Shown one piece after another: positions 35,801-43,642 of a DNA stretch of 64,000 bases. Under the pieces are notes generated by a model that ran no database searches, had not been told where the DNA came from, and worked only from the letters and a program-made list of their open reading frames with translations. Every line of letters starts with the position of its first letter. Within the stretch, counting starts at the first letter, position 1. The stretch covers positions 124,001 through 188,000 of the forward strand of contig NZ_FNIF01000002.1 of assembly GCF_900103825.1 (NCBI RefSeq), given 5' to 3'. This DNA is from Paenibacillus sp. yr247. GTDB lineage: Bacteria; Bacillota; Bacilli; Paenibacillales; NBRC-103111. The position numbers and the translations under genes are program-made.

Positions 35801-36444
35801 ACATGATCCGGTTCTGTCACATAGTGCACATCATTCGTGGCGATAAGCGGGATTCCCGATTCTTTACTCAGCTCGATCATCGAGATCATCACTTTTTTCT
35901 GTTCAATCATCCCATGATCTTGAATTTCCAGAAAGAAATCATCACCGAAAATGCCGCGATAGCGTTCAGCAGCTTTTTTGGCTTCATCGTGACGATTGTG
36001 AAGCAAATGCTGAGAAACCTCGCTGCCTAAGCAGGAGCTCAGACAAATAAGTCCCTCTGAATGCCTGGCTAAATGTTCCAAATCGATACGAGGTTTATAG
36101 TGAAAGCCCTGTAACTGTCCGATTGAACAGAGCTTCATTAAATTTTGGTAGCCTTGAAAGTTCTTAGCGAGCAGAATGAGGTGATAGATAGGCTGTTCTT
36201 GTCTCGTCCCTTTATCGCGAATGGAGCCTGCTGTGAAATAGACCTCACACCCAATAATAGGTTTGATGCCTCGTTGTTTGCATGCCTTATAGAAGGCGAT
36301 TGCACCGTACATAACACCGTGATCCGTCAAAGCCAGAGAGGTCATGCCAAGATCAGCCGCATGTGAAACAAGCTCCTCCATACGTGCGGCACCATCTAAT
36401 AAACTGTATTCACTATGCACGTGTAAGTGTACAAACGAACTCAT
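32821..36444 (-). CDS. dnaE: DNA polymerase III alpha subunit, DnaE type
   Basis: 1207 residues from the ATG at 36444 (GGGAGG 8 bases before; another ATG two codons upstream is too close). Order: PHP domain (FVHLHVHSEYSLLDGAARM, about 1-200), polymerase palm with catalytic aspartates in MPDIDIDFSDERRDEVI (about 395-410) and LLKMDFLGLR (about 550), fingers with RRAVSKKKREVLDEERAHF, helix-hairpin-helix region (SLLDFCRRVDLRVCNKRVIE), and an OB domain (VLVAGMILSNKTIVTKKGQP, about 985). In Bacillales DnaE extends primers before PolC takes over. Between the OB fold and the C-terminal domain there is an Ala/Arg/Pro/Ser-rich insert of about 55 residues in very GC-rich DNA (33020-33240). Confidence 0.95.
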   Translation of the reverse strand: MSSFVHLHVHSEYSLLDGAARMEELVSHAADLGMTSLALTDHGVMYGAIAFYKACKQRGIKPIIGCEVYFTAGSIRDKGTRQEQPIYHLILLAKNFQGYQNLMKLCSIGQLQGFHYKPRIDLEHLARHSEGLICLSSCLGSEVSQHLLHNRHDEAKKAAERYRGIFGDDFFLEIQDHGMIEQKKVMISMIELSKESGIPLIATNDVHYVTEPDHVMQDILICIGTGKTVEDTDRLRMGTSQMYLKSEEEMSRLFVHVPEALTNTNVVASRCELELEFGKSILPSFRPIPEHLTAGEYLQELCLQGLEQRYSSNPEWYSEDSPLRKQAEERLAYELGVIEKMGFSDYFLIVWDFIRFAHEKSIMTGPGRGSSAGSLVAYVLRITNVDPIKYKLLFERFLNPERITMPDIDIDFSDERRDEVIDYVVAKYGHEHVAQIITFGTMAAKAAVRDVGRVLNVPYGDVDRAAKAIPNQLGMTLAEALQVSSDLKALVSKQPKTAELLEMAMRVEGMPRHASTHAAGVVISREPLTQYVPLQEGTAQTALTQYTMEHLEAIGLLKMDFLGLRTLSIIERTVDWIAQMEDVRLNFDVLNMDEDAVTYGMLSKGETTGVFQLESTGVRKVLKDLKPSVFEDIISVLALYRPGPMEFIPKYIFGKHGQMEVVYPHPTLEPILRDTYGIIVYQEQIMQIASSMAGFSLGEADLLRRAVSKKKREVLDEERAHFVSGSLRQGFNAEDANHVYDMIVRFADYGFPRAHATAYGVLAFQTAYLKAHYPIYFMASMLTAVMGNHRKVAEYVDECRRMKLAVLPPDVNGSGTVFTPDPMAGAIRFGLAAIKNVGTQAIDAILSERKQSPFESLLDFCRRVDLRVCNKRVIESLIQGGAFDTLGGHRAQLMAILDETIASATKWRKERDDLQLHLFGFVEEPNWEVEVPNIPQMPQSKQLELEKELLGMYISGHPLDAFALQLAEMEAVMIHQLGELPDNSEVLVAGMILSNKTIVTKKGQPMAFMELEDRIDKAEVVLFPETWKNAAPLVQKGRLVLVRAKLQLQDEDPPKLLAEQLVALDDPAGVQRLRRQPARAAAGSGGARSVAAVTQAAASTGRQEPRAASQPARTSAARPQAAGSEKTAAEPKAQRVFVKISADCEQPDKLLQLKALLKLYKGPLAVALFYESSNKLLALSDQYLVDPSKDLIRMIETIMGKDSVRVK

Positions 36445-36485
36445 CAGCATTTCCTCCCTTCTCTCATTTTATTCCTTACATATTA

Positions 36486-36515
36486 TCATATTGTAGCTGA
36501 TCTTTCCCATACATT
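36486..36515 (+). promoter_or_regulatory. Sigma-E-type promoter of ytrHI
   Basis: TCATATT (36486-36492), 15 bases, CATACATT (36508-36515). Both boxes match the B. subtilis sigma-E consensus (KMATATT and CATACANT) exactly. This places ytrH-ytrI in the mother-cell programme early in sporulation. Confidence 0.75.
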
Positions 36516-36568
36516 AAGTATAGAGAGTTTGTCCTCTTTAACTCAGTTAGAAAGGAAGCGATAAGGAC

Positions 36569-36901
36569 ATGTATGTCTTTTTGGCCGATATTATCATGCA
36601 TTTCGCAATTTCCTTCGGGGTTGTATTCGGAGGCAGCATGTTAAGTGGAATTGCTGCCGTACTCACCCTTCAATCACCTACGGAAAAAATGCTGACTATT
36701 TCAGAAAACATTAAAATCTGGGCCATGGTGGCTGCAGTCGGCGGCACGATTGATCCGATACGCTATATTGAAAGCCATGTAGCTGTTGGGCATTTGAATC
36801 CGGCGATTAAACAAATCGTTCTGATCGTCGTTGCCTTCACTGGGGCACAGATGGGCACTTCACTCATTCAAATGATCTGCAGGGGAGGCCATCAGTCTTG
36901 A
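36569..36901 (+). CDS. ytrH: YtrH family sporulation membrane protein
   Basis: 110 residues with three predicted membrane helices (about 5-30, 47-66 and 81-103). Typical pattern: FAISFGVVFGGSMLSGIAAVL, IWAMVAAVGGTIDPIRYIES, FTGAQMGTSLIQMI. In B. subtilis YtrH and YtrI are mother-cell proteins needed for efficient sporulation. The upstream promoter is of the sigma-E type. Its stop overlaps the start of ytrI by four bases, and dnaE is transcribed divergently, as in B. subtilis. Confidence 0.88.
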   Translation: MYVFLADIIMHFAISFGVVFGGSMLSGIAAVLTLQSPTEKMLTISENIKIWAMVAAVGGTIDPIRYIESHVAVGHLNPAIKQIVLIVVAFTGAQMGTSLIQMICRGGHQS

Positions 36902-37389
36902 GGATCCCTCCTTTTGCCCGATATCAACGTCTGCTTTCGAGCTTCGGACTGATGGTTTCGGGGGCCATAATTGGGAGCGCAATTTATATGAGCATACATC
37001 AGCACACCTATAATGAGCTCTATGTGCAGATGCATAAATATTTGGAAGAAAACGCCGAACTTCGTTCCGATATCGAGAGCTTAAATAAAACGCGAAATAA
37101 ACAATCATTGATTAATGTAGTCAACGTGCATTTACTTCCCAAAAGCCAAAACGATCTCATCAGTGAAGATATTCAGAAAGAAATCGAGGGGGATGTGAAG
37201 AGTGAGCTCAAACTCGTAATTGGTCAAAAAGTCGCGTTCGTGCGGGACTCTCAGCCCCTTTATGAAAGAATTATTACCCAGCGGACATATGTTTTACATG
37301 ATAAAAAGTATATCGTTGAGGTCAAATCCATCGTATTAATTCAAACCGAGCTGACCGTCTGGATTACAGCTCAAGAAAAACGAACCTAA
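36898..37389 (+). CDS. ytrI: YtrI-type sporulation membrane protein
   Basis: 163 residues from a TTG at 36898 (TTGA overlap with the ytrH stop; GGGGAGG 9 bases before). One membrane helix at about 15-31 (SSFGLMVSGAIIGSAIYMS), a coiled coil (YVQMHKYLEENAELRSDIESL, about 42-63) and a C-terminal domain of about 90 residues outside the cytoplasm or facing the forespore space. Together with YtrH it acts in the mother-cell membrane during spore formation in B. subtilis. Assignment rests on position, architecture and overlap rather than strong motifs. Confidence 0.82.
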   Translation: MRIPPFARYQRLLSSFGLMVSGAIIGSAIYMSIHQHTYNELYVQMHKYLEENAELRSDIESLNKTRNKQSLINVVNVHLLPKSQNDLISEDIQKEIEGDVKSELKLVIGQKVAFVRDSQPLYERIITQRTYVLHDKKYIVEVKSIVLIQTELTVWITAQEKRT

Positions 37390-37472
37390 CGATCTAGATA
37401 GTCGAAGATTGCAATCTTTCGATAAAATCGCTAAAGTAAACAGTAAAATCGCTTAAAGGACGGATTATACAT

Positions 37473-37766
37473 ATGTTCGCCATTCAAATCACTTTATTCT
37501 CCCTTATTTGCATACTGCTAGGGCTGTCCGTGTATTTCAGCTTCCGCTCTCGACGCGAGGCGGATATGGCCAAACGCGGTTTATTCTCGGCTCGCATGAA
37601 TATTTGCATGGGATTGATGCTAGTTCTGATCGCGGTCACCCAAATCTTCTTCTTTAGTGAATCCAGCTTTCGCCGCATCTTCGGCACCGTTCTTGTCTTG
37701 CTGGGTCTGTTCAACTTATTCGCCGGCATTCGCAATCATGGGCACTTCGATCGGATGCTGCGTTAG
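37473..37766 (+). CDS. ytpI: YtpI family membrane protein
   Basis: 97 residues with three membrane helices (about 3-24, 43-61 and 68-86); the family-like stretches are FSFRSRREADMAKRGLFSARMN and RRIFGTVLVLLGLFNLFAGIRNHGHF. Function unknown. It ends 4 bases inside the end of the convergent ytoI gene, the same neighbour as in B. subtilis. Upstream lie a 21-bp imperfect palindrome (37401-37421, TCGAAGATT..AATCTTTCGA) and two direct repeats of TAAAATCGCT at 37423 and 37444. The nrnA gene that stands between ytrI and ytpI in B. subtilis is absent. Confidence 0.8.
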   Translation: MFAIQITLFSLICILLGLSVYFSFRSRREADMAKRGLFSARMNICMGLMLVLIAVTQIFFFSESSFRRIFGTVLVLLGLFNLFAGIRNHGHFDRMLR

Positions 37767-39091
37767 ATCACTTGAGCGGTTAGCATCGCTTTGGAAACCA
37801 AAGTGCCTGCATGATATATTTCTACATCTATTTTGCCAAATTTACGGCTCACCTCAATGATGGTGGGTCGTATTTCTATTTTCGAATCTATTTGCAGTGG
37901 TTTTAAGAAATAGGTCGACATATTATCCATGACGAGATCACCCTTCTTGTGTTCCTGCACAATGCGGTAAGCTGCCTGGGTCATTAACGTTGTGAGAACA
38001 CCTTCCGATACCGTTCCCAGATGATTTGTCATCTGCGGAGTAATGACGCCGTGAAACTGCAGCGCCCCCTTCTCATCCCTGACCTCTTCTAGTCCGGACC
38101 AGATTAAATCCTCAAACGTTTCGCCATGCTGCGGCTGCTTTTGGATATACTGCATGGCTTTCAGCACATCACTGCGGTTCAATACACCCAGCATCTTGCG
38201 GTTCGTATCAACAACAGGCAGCAGTTCAATGCCTTCCCATACCATCATATGAGCAGCAGAGGCTACAGAGGTTTGAGGTGAAACGGTTAGGGGACTGCGC
38301 GTCATCAGTTTATCCACCGTTTGCAAAGAATTGGCACCCACCATATCCTTGGAGGTCACGACACCAATAATACGATTCCACTCATCGACAACGGGAAAAC
38401 GGCTATAGCCCGTATCCTCCGACATGCGCTGCCAGTCTTTCAATGTGCTATGTGCCTTAAGCGCATAGAGGGAAGCACCTGAAGCTAGGATGTCCTCTAC
38501 AAGCATAATCTTCTTCTTAATCAATCGATCATATATTGCTCTATTAATCATTGAGGCTACTGTGAATGTGTCGTAACTGCTCGAAATAATGGGCAGCTCT
38601 AGCTGGTCAGCTAGTACTTTCACCTCTGAACTGGTATCAAATCCCCCTGTGATCAACACACCTGCGCCTTGTTCTAACGCACAGAAATGGGCCCTGTTTC
38701 GGTTACCTACGATAAGAAGGCTGCCAGCCTCAATGTAACGCATCATGGCGTCCTGCTCCATCGCCCCGATGACGAACTTGTGCAGCGTCTTGTGGAGTCC
38801 ACGTGAGCCTCCAAGCACTTGTCCATCCACCATATTCACGACTTCAGAAAAAGTCAGTTTGTCAATGTTTTGCCGCAGTTTCTTTTCAACTCTCACGGTT
38901 CCGATCCGCTCTTTGGTCGAGACCAAACCTTGATTCTCAGCCTCTTTAATTGCTCGGTAAGCGGTGCCTTCACTAACTTCCATGTTCTTTGCAATCTTTC
39001 GCACCGAGATCCGGCTGCCGAGCTTCAAGCTTTCAATATAACGTAATATTTGTTCATGCTTTGTTAAATTATCCACGGATTGTGTATCCAA
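37763..39091 (-). CDS. ytoI: YtoI-type protein: HTH, DRTGG, CBS pair and hotdog domains
   Basis: 442 residues from a TTG at 39091 (GAGGTG 6 bases before). Order: winged helix (ISVRKIAKNMEVSEGTAYRAIKEAENQG, about 28-60), DRTGG domain (about 80-190, ALEQGAGVLITGGFDTSSEV), two CBS domains (YSRFPVVDEWNRIIGVVTSKD and IELLPVVDTNRKMLGVLNRSD, about 200-320), and a hotdog thioesterase-like domain (about 340-442, GVLTTLMTQAAYRIV). The layout suggests a transcription factor sensing adenine nucleotides and an acyl-CoA-like ligand; target genes unknown. Two copies of TGTACTACT lie just upstream (39118-39136). Confidence 0.88.
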   Translation of the reverse strand: MDTQSVDNLTKHEQILRYIESLKLGSRISVRKIAKNMEVSEGTAYRAIKEAENQGLVSTKERIGTVRVEKKLRQNIDKLTFSEVVNMVDGQVLGGSRGLHKTLHKFVIGAMEQDAMMRYIEAGSLLIVGNRNRAHFCALEQGAGVLITGGFDTSSEVKVLADQLELPIISSSYDTFTVASMINRAIYDRLIKKKIMLVEDILASGASLYALKAHSTLKDWQRMSEDTGYSRFPVVDEWNRIIGVVTSKDMVGANSLQTVDKLMTRSPLTVSPQTSVASAAHMMVWEGIELLPVVDTNRKMLGVLNRSDVLKAMQYIQKQPQHGETFEDLIWSGLEEVRDEKGALQFHGVITPQMTNHLGTVSEGVLTTLMTQAAYRIVQEHKKGDLVMDNMSTYFLKPLQIDSKIEIRPTIIEVSRKFGKIDVEIYHAGTLVSKAMLTAQVI

Positions 39092-39186
39092 CTGTTACAC
39101 CTCATTTACTTGTTCCTGTACTACTCTGTACTACTAGTATAAGCGTTCCAAAGGGTAAGAACAATGAGGAAAGCTTTCTTAAAGAA

Positions 39187-39211
39187 AAAATCCAACCCTA
39201 TTGGATTGGAT
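39187..39211 (-). terminator. Terminator of the 93-residue membrane protein gene
   Basis: Reverse-strand ATCCAATCC pairs with GGGTTGGAT (one mismatch) and is followed by TTTTTTC. It lies 61 bases after the stop at 39272. Confidence 0.7.
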
Positions 39212-39271
39212 GCTTTATTCTTATTATAGCAAACATATGTTCGTTGTCAAAATGGAAATCTCATCTTAGCG

Positions 39272-39553
39272 CTATTTGCGAAATTGCAGCATTTTTCTGC
39301 GACCTTGGACAAGCTGTTCCAACTTCCATCTTTTCATTCGATTGATGCGGCTCAGCTCTTTGCGTTTCTCTTCATCCACACCCAGTATTTGGTGCAGATG
39401 AGACGCTATCACGAGAAGTGCCATCGCGATCCAGATGACACTAAAAATCATAGGCAAGGACCCCACATCTCGAAACTCTAACTGGGGAACGGAGTAAAAT
39501 AGCATGCCTAATGCTAAGCTCATGTACACAACATTTTTTAAGCCTTTCAACAT
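39272..39553 (-). CDS. Small membrane protein, unknown function
   Basis: 93 residues from an ATG at 39553 (GGAG 7 bases before; a GTG two codons upstream is also possible). Two membrane helices (about 8-24 and 34-53, LPMIFSVIWIAMALLVIASHL) and a very basic C-terminal tail (RKELSRINRMKRWKLEQLVQGRRK) that would face the cytoplasm. No recognised family. Single-gene unit between ytoI and the nitroreductase gene. Confidence 0.65.
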   Translation of the reverse strand: MLKGLKNVVYMSLALGMLFYSVPQLEFRDVGSLPMIFSVIWIAMALLVIASHLHQILGVDEEKRKELSRINRMKRWKLEQLVQGRRKMLQFRK

Positions 39554-39656
39554 GGTCACACTCCTTTCGCTCTGATAACCTCAAACCTGTCTCTTACCTT
39601 CTTCATTGTATGAGACAAGTTCTTGTTATATGAGTTCAAAGCGAAAGATTAAAGGC

Positions 39657-40385
39657 TTACTCAACCAAGAAGCCCTGTTCGCTCAGGAACGCTTTCATGT
39701 GCTCGCGCGGCCGCTGCGCTTTGGCGGCCATTTCTTTGGACCAGGTCGTATCCACTTTCCCGTCGGTACGAACCTTCATATAGTCGCGGATGCTCTCATC
39801 GTACACGTCGACTGCGACTGGATTGTCCGTATACCGATTCTCGTGGTACACGGCTTCTCGCGGAAGCCGCGGGCGCTGCAGCGGCTCTTGATCCGGCATA
39901 CCGATGCACATGCCGAAGACGGGGTACACCAGCTGCGGCAAGCCCAGCAGCTGAGACACCTCAGCAGGCTTGTTGCGCAGCCCGCCGATAAATACTACGC
40001 CGAGGCCAAGCGACTCGGCGGCAATGGCTGCATTTTGCGCAGCGAGTGCAGCATCTACCGTGGCAACGATGAAATTCTCAGCATTGCCAGTAACCGGCGT
40101 GTCCCCATGACGGTGGACAGCCTGCGCGTAGCGGTGCAAATCGCCGCACCATACAAGGAACAGCGGACACTCGCTGACGTAAGGTTGATTGCCAGCAAGC
40201 GCGGCAAGCTGGCTCTTGAGCCCTTTATCCGTAACGTGGATAAAGCTGTACGCCTGCATATTGCTTGATGTAGAGGCCGCTTGAGCAGCTGCCAGAATAG
40301 CGTTCAACTGCACTTCACTGACAGGTTGATCCGTAAACTTACGAATCGAGCGATGATTTTGCAATAAAGTAATTATTTCGTTCAT
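39657..40385 (-). CDS. NfsA/FRP-type NADPH-dependent nitroreductase
   Basis: 242 residues. The start ITLLQNHRSIRKFTDQPVSE and FMN-contacting QAASTSSNMQAYSFIHV, then AAIAAESLGLGVVFIGGLRNKP and GMCIGMPDQEPLQRPRLP are characteristic of the NfsA/FRP flavoreductases. It binds FMN and reduces nitro compounds, quinones or flavins with NADPH in the cytoplasm. AAAGG lies 11 bases before the ATG. The 3' half is GC-rich compared with its neighbours. It is near a luciferase-like monooxygenase, another flavin enzyme, but in a separate unit. Confidence 0.9.
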   Translation of the reverse strand: MNEIITLLQNHRSIRKFTDQPVSEVQLNAILAAAQAASTSSNMQAYSFIHVTDKGLKSQLAALAGNQPYVSECPLFLVWCGDLHRYAQAVHRHGDTPVTGNAENFIVATVDAALAAQNAAIAAESLGLGVVFIGGLRNKPAEVSQLLGLPQLVYPVFGMCIGMPDQEPLQRPRLPREAVYHENRYTDNPVAVDVYDESIRDYMKVRTDGKVDTTWSKEMAAKAQRPREHMKAFLSEQGFLVE

Positions 40386-40605
40386 GCTTGAACAACCTTT
40401 CTTCTGTAAGAGAATTTATTTTTGAGACTCTCACCGCTATGGTCGACAAACCATCATAACGGATCCTTCATTGTCTGCATATCTAATTTCAGTATCTGCT
40501 AAACGAAATTTTTTAAAACCTAAATCTAGGAGCCGCTCCTCGCGTTGGCATTCGTTCTATGAGCCTCCCCATAGCTGACAATGGCGAGGAGAAGTCCTGC
40601 GATAA
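40386..40605. other. Intergenic region with a long inverted repeat
   Basis: CTCCTCGC (40537-40544) pairs with GCGAGGAG near 40585, with an inner CTATG/CATAG pair, just after the stop of the luciferase-like gene on the reverse strand. Further on, GGAGC-GG-CTCCT precedes AGATTTAGGTTTT. It may act as an imperfect terminator or a stabilising 3' structure. No gene seen. Confidence 0.35.
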
Positions 40606-41613
40606 TCAGCTTGCGGAATTCGTTGCTTTCATGACTTCAGCAACGATTTGATACGATTTTAACCGCGCCTCATAATCAAAAATCTGAGCGGCGATAATCC
40701 ATTCATCGGCTTCCGTTTGCTGTTGCAGAATTCGCAGCTTCTCGCGCACGGTATCCCTATTCCCTACGATGGAATAACTCAATTGTTGGTCAACATACGC
40801 TTTTTCCTGAGGAGTCCACAGAGGCTCCAAACTGTCTACCGGAGGATTCAACAGACCTCTTCGACCGCGGATAATATTTAAGAACTGCTGCTGCAGCGAG
40901 GTAACCAGCCTTTGGGCCTCTTCATCCGTATCGGCGGCAATAATGTTAATCCCCACCATAGCGTAGGGCTTATCCAGCGCTTCCGAAGGACGGAAACTGC
41001 CGCGATACAATTCGAGTGCCGGAAGCAGATAATCCGGGGCAAAATGGCTCGCGAAAGCGAAGGGTAGCCCAAGCTGTCCTGCCAGCTGAGCGCTAAAACC
41101 GCTAGAACCCAGCAGCCAGATGGGAATATTAAGTCCTTCCCCCGGAACGGCTCGAACACCCGGTACGGCGGATTCTAGCGATGGATCCAAGTACCCGCGC
41201 AGCTCATTGAGCATTTCAGGGAAATCATGTCCATCGCCTCCTAAGCCGCGGCGCAGCGCACGCGCAGTTAACTGGTCAGACCCTGGAGCTCTGCCCAAAC
41301 CTAAATCGATGCGACCAGGATACAACGATTCCAAGGTTCCGAACTGCTCCGCTATTACAAGTGGAGCATGATTGGGCAGCATGATGCCGCCAGAGCCTAC
41401 ACGGATTTTTTCTGTCCCGCTTGCTACATGACTGATGACTAAGGATGTGGCCGAACTTGCGATTCCCGGCATATTGTGATGCTCGGCGAGCCAATATCGA
41501 TGGTAGCCCCATTGCTCGGCATGTTTCGCCAGATCCAGTGAACGGTGAAAGGAATCTCTAGGCGTCCCGCCTACGATAACAGGAGCTAGATCTAAAATAG
41601 AAAAAGGAATCAT
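40606..41613 (-). CDS. Luciferase-like (LLM) flavin-dependent oxidoreductase
   Basis: 335 residues, the short single-component type. Landmarks: [89 protein letters not shown] and [20 protein letters not shown]. This pattern matches MsnO8-type proteins near YhbW/YceB of enterobacteria. It uses reduced FMN and oxygen; the substrate is unknown. GGAGG lies 11 bases before the ATG. Confidence 0.9.
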   Translation of the reverse strand: MIPFSILDLAPVIVGGTPRDSFHRSLDLAKHAEQWGYHRYWLAEHHNMPGIASSATSLVISHVASGTEKIRVGSGGIMLPNHAPLVIAEQFGTLESLYPGRIDLGLGRAPGSDQLTARALRRGLGGDGHDFPEMLNELRGYLDPSLESAVPGVRAVPGEGLNIPIWLLGSSGFSAQLAGQLGLPFAFASHFAPDYLLPALELYRGSFRPSEALDKPYAMVGINIIAADTDEEAQRLVTSLQQQFLNIIRGRRGLLNPPVDSLEPLWTPQEKAYVDQQLSYSIVGNRDTVREKLRILQQQTEADEWIIAAQIFDYEARLKSYQIVAEVMKATNSAS

Positions 41614-41775
41614 TTAATGGTCAACCTCCATTTTATATAACTATAAGCATGTGCTTACTTTTTGTAAATTAGTATATTTTTATATGAAAACAAGCCTCTG
41701 CAATAATAGGCAGATAGCCTATAGCTTTCAGAAGCTTGTCCGAATTTATTCTAATCAGACTACTATCGCTTTGGT

Positions 41776-42070
41776 CTTTGGGCGAGCCCAGATTTGGTGT
41801 GGAAGTCATTCAAGCCGTGAAAAAGGAAATGCCTGCTGAGATGCCGCATCTTTCCGCATCTCTGCTGTCGAGTACGCTGACGGCGGATACGATATCGATC
41901 ATGCGATTGAACTGTCCGGCACTGGAAGTGCCAGTCGTTGCTGTAGGCATGCTGGAAGACCCAGCACTTGCTCAATCTATCGTTGGCAACGAGGACGCAG
42001 ATTTAATAGCCATCGCACGCGGTATGCTGCGAGTTCCTTACTGGGCTGTACACGCAGCCATTACCCTAAA
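41776..42070 (+). pseudogene. Old Yellow Enzyme (NADH:flavin oxidoreductase) remnant
   Basis: The frame GEPRFGVEVIQAVKKEMPAEMP is followed closely by VPVVAVGMLEDPALAQSIVG and EDADLIAIARGMLRVPYWAVHAA. These are the late-barrel and C-terminal FMN-binding segments of Old Yellow Enzyme proteins (LARAL-type gate then DP-W). The first 200 or so residues are missing, and about 60 residues between the two conserved parts are replaced by a short serine-rich stretch, so both a 5' deletion and an internal deletion have occurred. It reads through to 42236 without a matching C-terminus. No ribosome site. A non-functional relic. Confidence 0.75.
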
Positions 42071-42114
42071 AAATGAACAAACTAACATCCCGCACAGTAC
42101 AAAAGCGGATACTA

Positions 42115-42161
42115 AAAAACACAGCCTCCGGGAGTATTTATACGCGGAGGCTGTGTTTTTT
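42115..42161 (+). terminator. Terminator left after the Old Yellow Enzyme remnant
   Basis: AAAACACAGCCTCC and GGAGGCTGTGTTTTTT form a near-perfect 14-bp hairpin with a T run on both strands. Confidence 0.85.
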
Positions 42162-42318
42162 GTTGAACGATGTTCACCTCATAGCCATCGGAAACCATAC
42201 TTTTCAGCTAAACCCAAACTTTACCTACCATGCTGAGAAAAAGCATTTATAATCAAAATAAATTACTCTCAGAGGTGTTAGAGATCAGGCGGAACCAGAA
42301 AGGGAGGATATGGCTTTC

Positions 42319-43560
42319 ATGAAGTTACACGTGTCACAGGTTTATACCATTACGGGATTTATGATATCCATGGCAAACACAACAATGTTCACAACTTATG
42401 CAGTCTATTATATCATGACGCTTGGATTGAACCCATTCCAGCTGCTTATGGTGGGAACGGTATTGGAATTAACTGTTCTTATTTTTGAAGGAATCACGGG
42501 CGTTATCGCCGATACATACAGCCGTAGGACATCGGTCATCATCGGGATGTTTGTAGTTGGTGGGGCGTTCGTGCTCAAAGGCAGCGTGATTTGGCTGCCG
42601 ATGCTTAGTCCGATGATCTCGCTATTTATTGGCCTTCTCATTGCAGAAGCCATACGCGGTATGGGGGAAACCTTTATCAGTGGCGCCCATTCGGCTTGGA
42701 TTGTCGATGAGGTTGGGGAAGAGAACGTTGGCCGTATTTTCCTGCGGGCTAAGCGATTGTCCCTCTTCGGTACATTGACAGGTATCGCATTGAGTGTAGG
42801 CTTGTCTACTGTAGCAACGAACCTGCCGTATCTCATAGGTGGTATGATTTATTTGGGTGTAGGCGTCTTCCTTGTCTTCTTCATGAAGGAGACGAAGTTT
42901 GTTCGTTCAGCACGTGCCGCTGACCCCTCGAATTGGCAGAACATGAAGACGATGTGGTTGTCTGGCACGAAGGTCATAAGCGGGAATCCCCTACTGCTGA
43001 TGATACTCGTCGTCACCTTGTTTAGTGGTGCCTCTTCAGAAGGATATGATCGGCTTTGGGAAGCGCATCTAATAAAAGAAGTCGGCTTCCCGCTAGGCAA
43101 TACGCTTCCTATTTCCGCATGGCTCGGTCTAATTGCTGTTCTCTCCACTTGTCTCAGCCTGTTTACCATGTGGATTGCCGAGAAGCGGTTGGATATGGGC
43201 AGCCAACGTGTCGTCTTCGTCGGCATGTTCGTGCTGACCGCGGCACGTATGGCCGCCCTACTCTCGTTCGGCTTCTCTCCGAACTTTGCTTGGGCGTTGG
43301 TCTCTGTTCTCGTTCTCGGCGCAATCAGAACTCTCAGTGCACCAATTTACGACACGTGGCTCAACCTGAACATCGACAGCAAGTCCCGAGCAACCGTCCT
43401 CTCGATGATGAGCCAATCGGACGCACTCGGCCAAACCTGTGGCGGGCCGCTTGTCGGTTGGGTCGGCAACCGATTCTCGATCCGAACGTCGCTTGTGATT
43501 GCAGCTGTGCTGCTATCTCCGATTCTTGTTGCTTTTAGTCGGGTGCTTCGTAAACGCTAA
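42319..43560 (+). CDS. MFS transporter
   Basis: 413 residues from the ATG at 42319 (GGGAGG 11 bases before; the ATG at 42310 is only 2 bases from that site). Twelve membrane helices expected. The loop 2-3 signature of the major facilitator family is ITGVIADTYSRRTSVIIG, and a matching degenerate copy follows in the second half (AEKRLDMGSQRVVFVGMF). GMGETFISGAHSAWIVDEVG in helix 4 is common in putative drug exporters of this subgroup. Substrate unknown; drug or metabolite export is a guess. Single-gene unit. Confidence 0.85.
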   Translation: MKLHVSQVYTITGFMISMANTTMFTTYAVYYIMTLGLNPFQLLMVGTVLELTVLIFEGITGVIADTYSRRTSVIIGMFVVGGAFVLKGSVIWLPMLSPMISLFIGLLIAEAIRGMGETFISGAHSAWIVDEVGEENVGRIFLRAKRLSLFGTLTGIALSVGLSTVATNLPYLIGGMIYLGVGVFLVFFMKETKFVRSARAADPSNWQNMKTMWLSGTKVISGNPLLLMILVVTLFSGASSEGYDRLWEAHLIKEVGFPLGNTLPISAWLGLIAVLSTCLSLFTMWIAEKRLDMGSQRVVFVGMFVLTAARMAALLSFGFSPNFAWALVSVLVLGAIRTLSAPIYDTWLNLNIDSKSRATVLSMMSQSDALGQTCGGPLVGWVGNRFSIRTSLVIAAVLLSPILVAFSRVLRKR

Positions 43561-43599
43561 ATACAGTAAAAGGGAAAGCTTTGGCTTCCCCCAAAACAG

Positions 43600-43627
43600 A
43601 CAAAAGACCCCGCAGCAGCAAGGTCTT
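43600..43627 (-). terminator. Terminator of the acyltransferase gene
   Basis: Reverse-strand AAGACC..GGTCTT with a 12-base loop, then TTGTC. It also sits after the MFS gene, which has its own GC-rich hairpin (43571-43591) without a T run. Confidence 0.6.
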
Positions 43628-43642
43628 CCCTTCACACTTCAC

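Noticed and set aside
39606-40268. Open forward frame of 220 codons
   Set aside because: Antisense to the nitroreductase gene, whose motifs are complete; the region is GC-rich, which lengthens chance frames.
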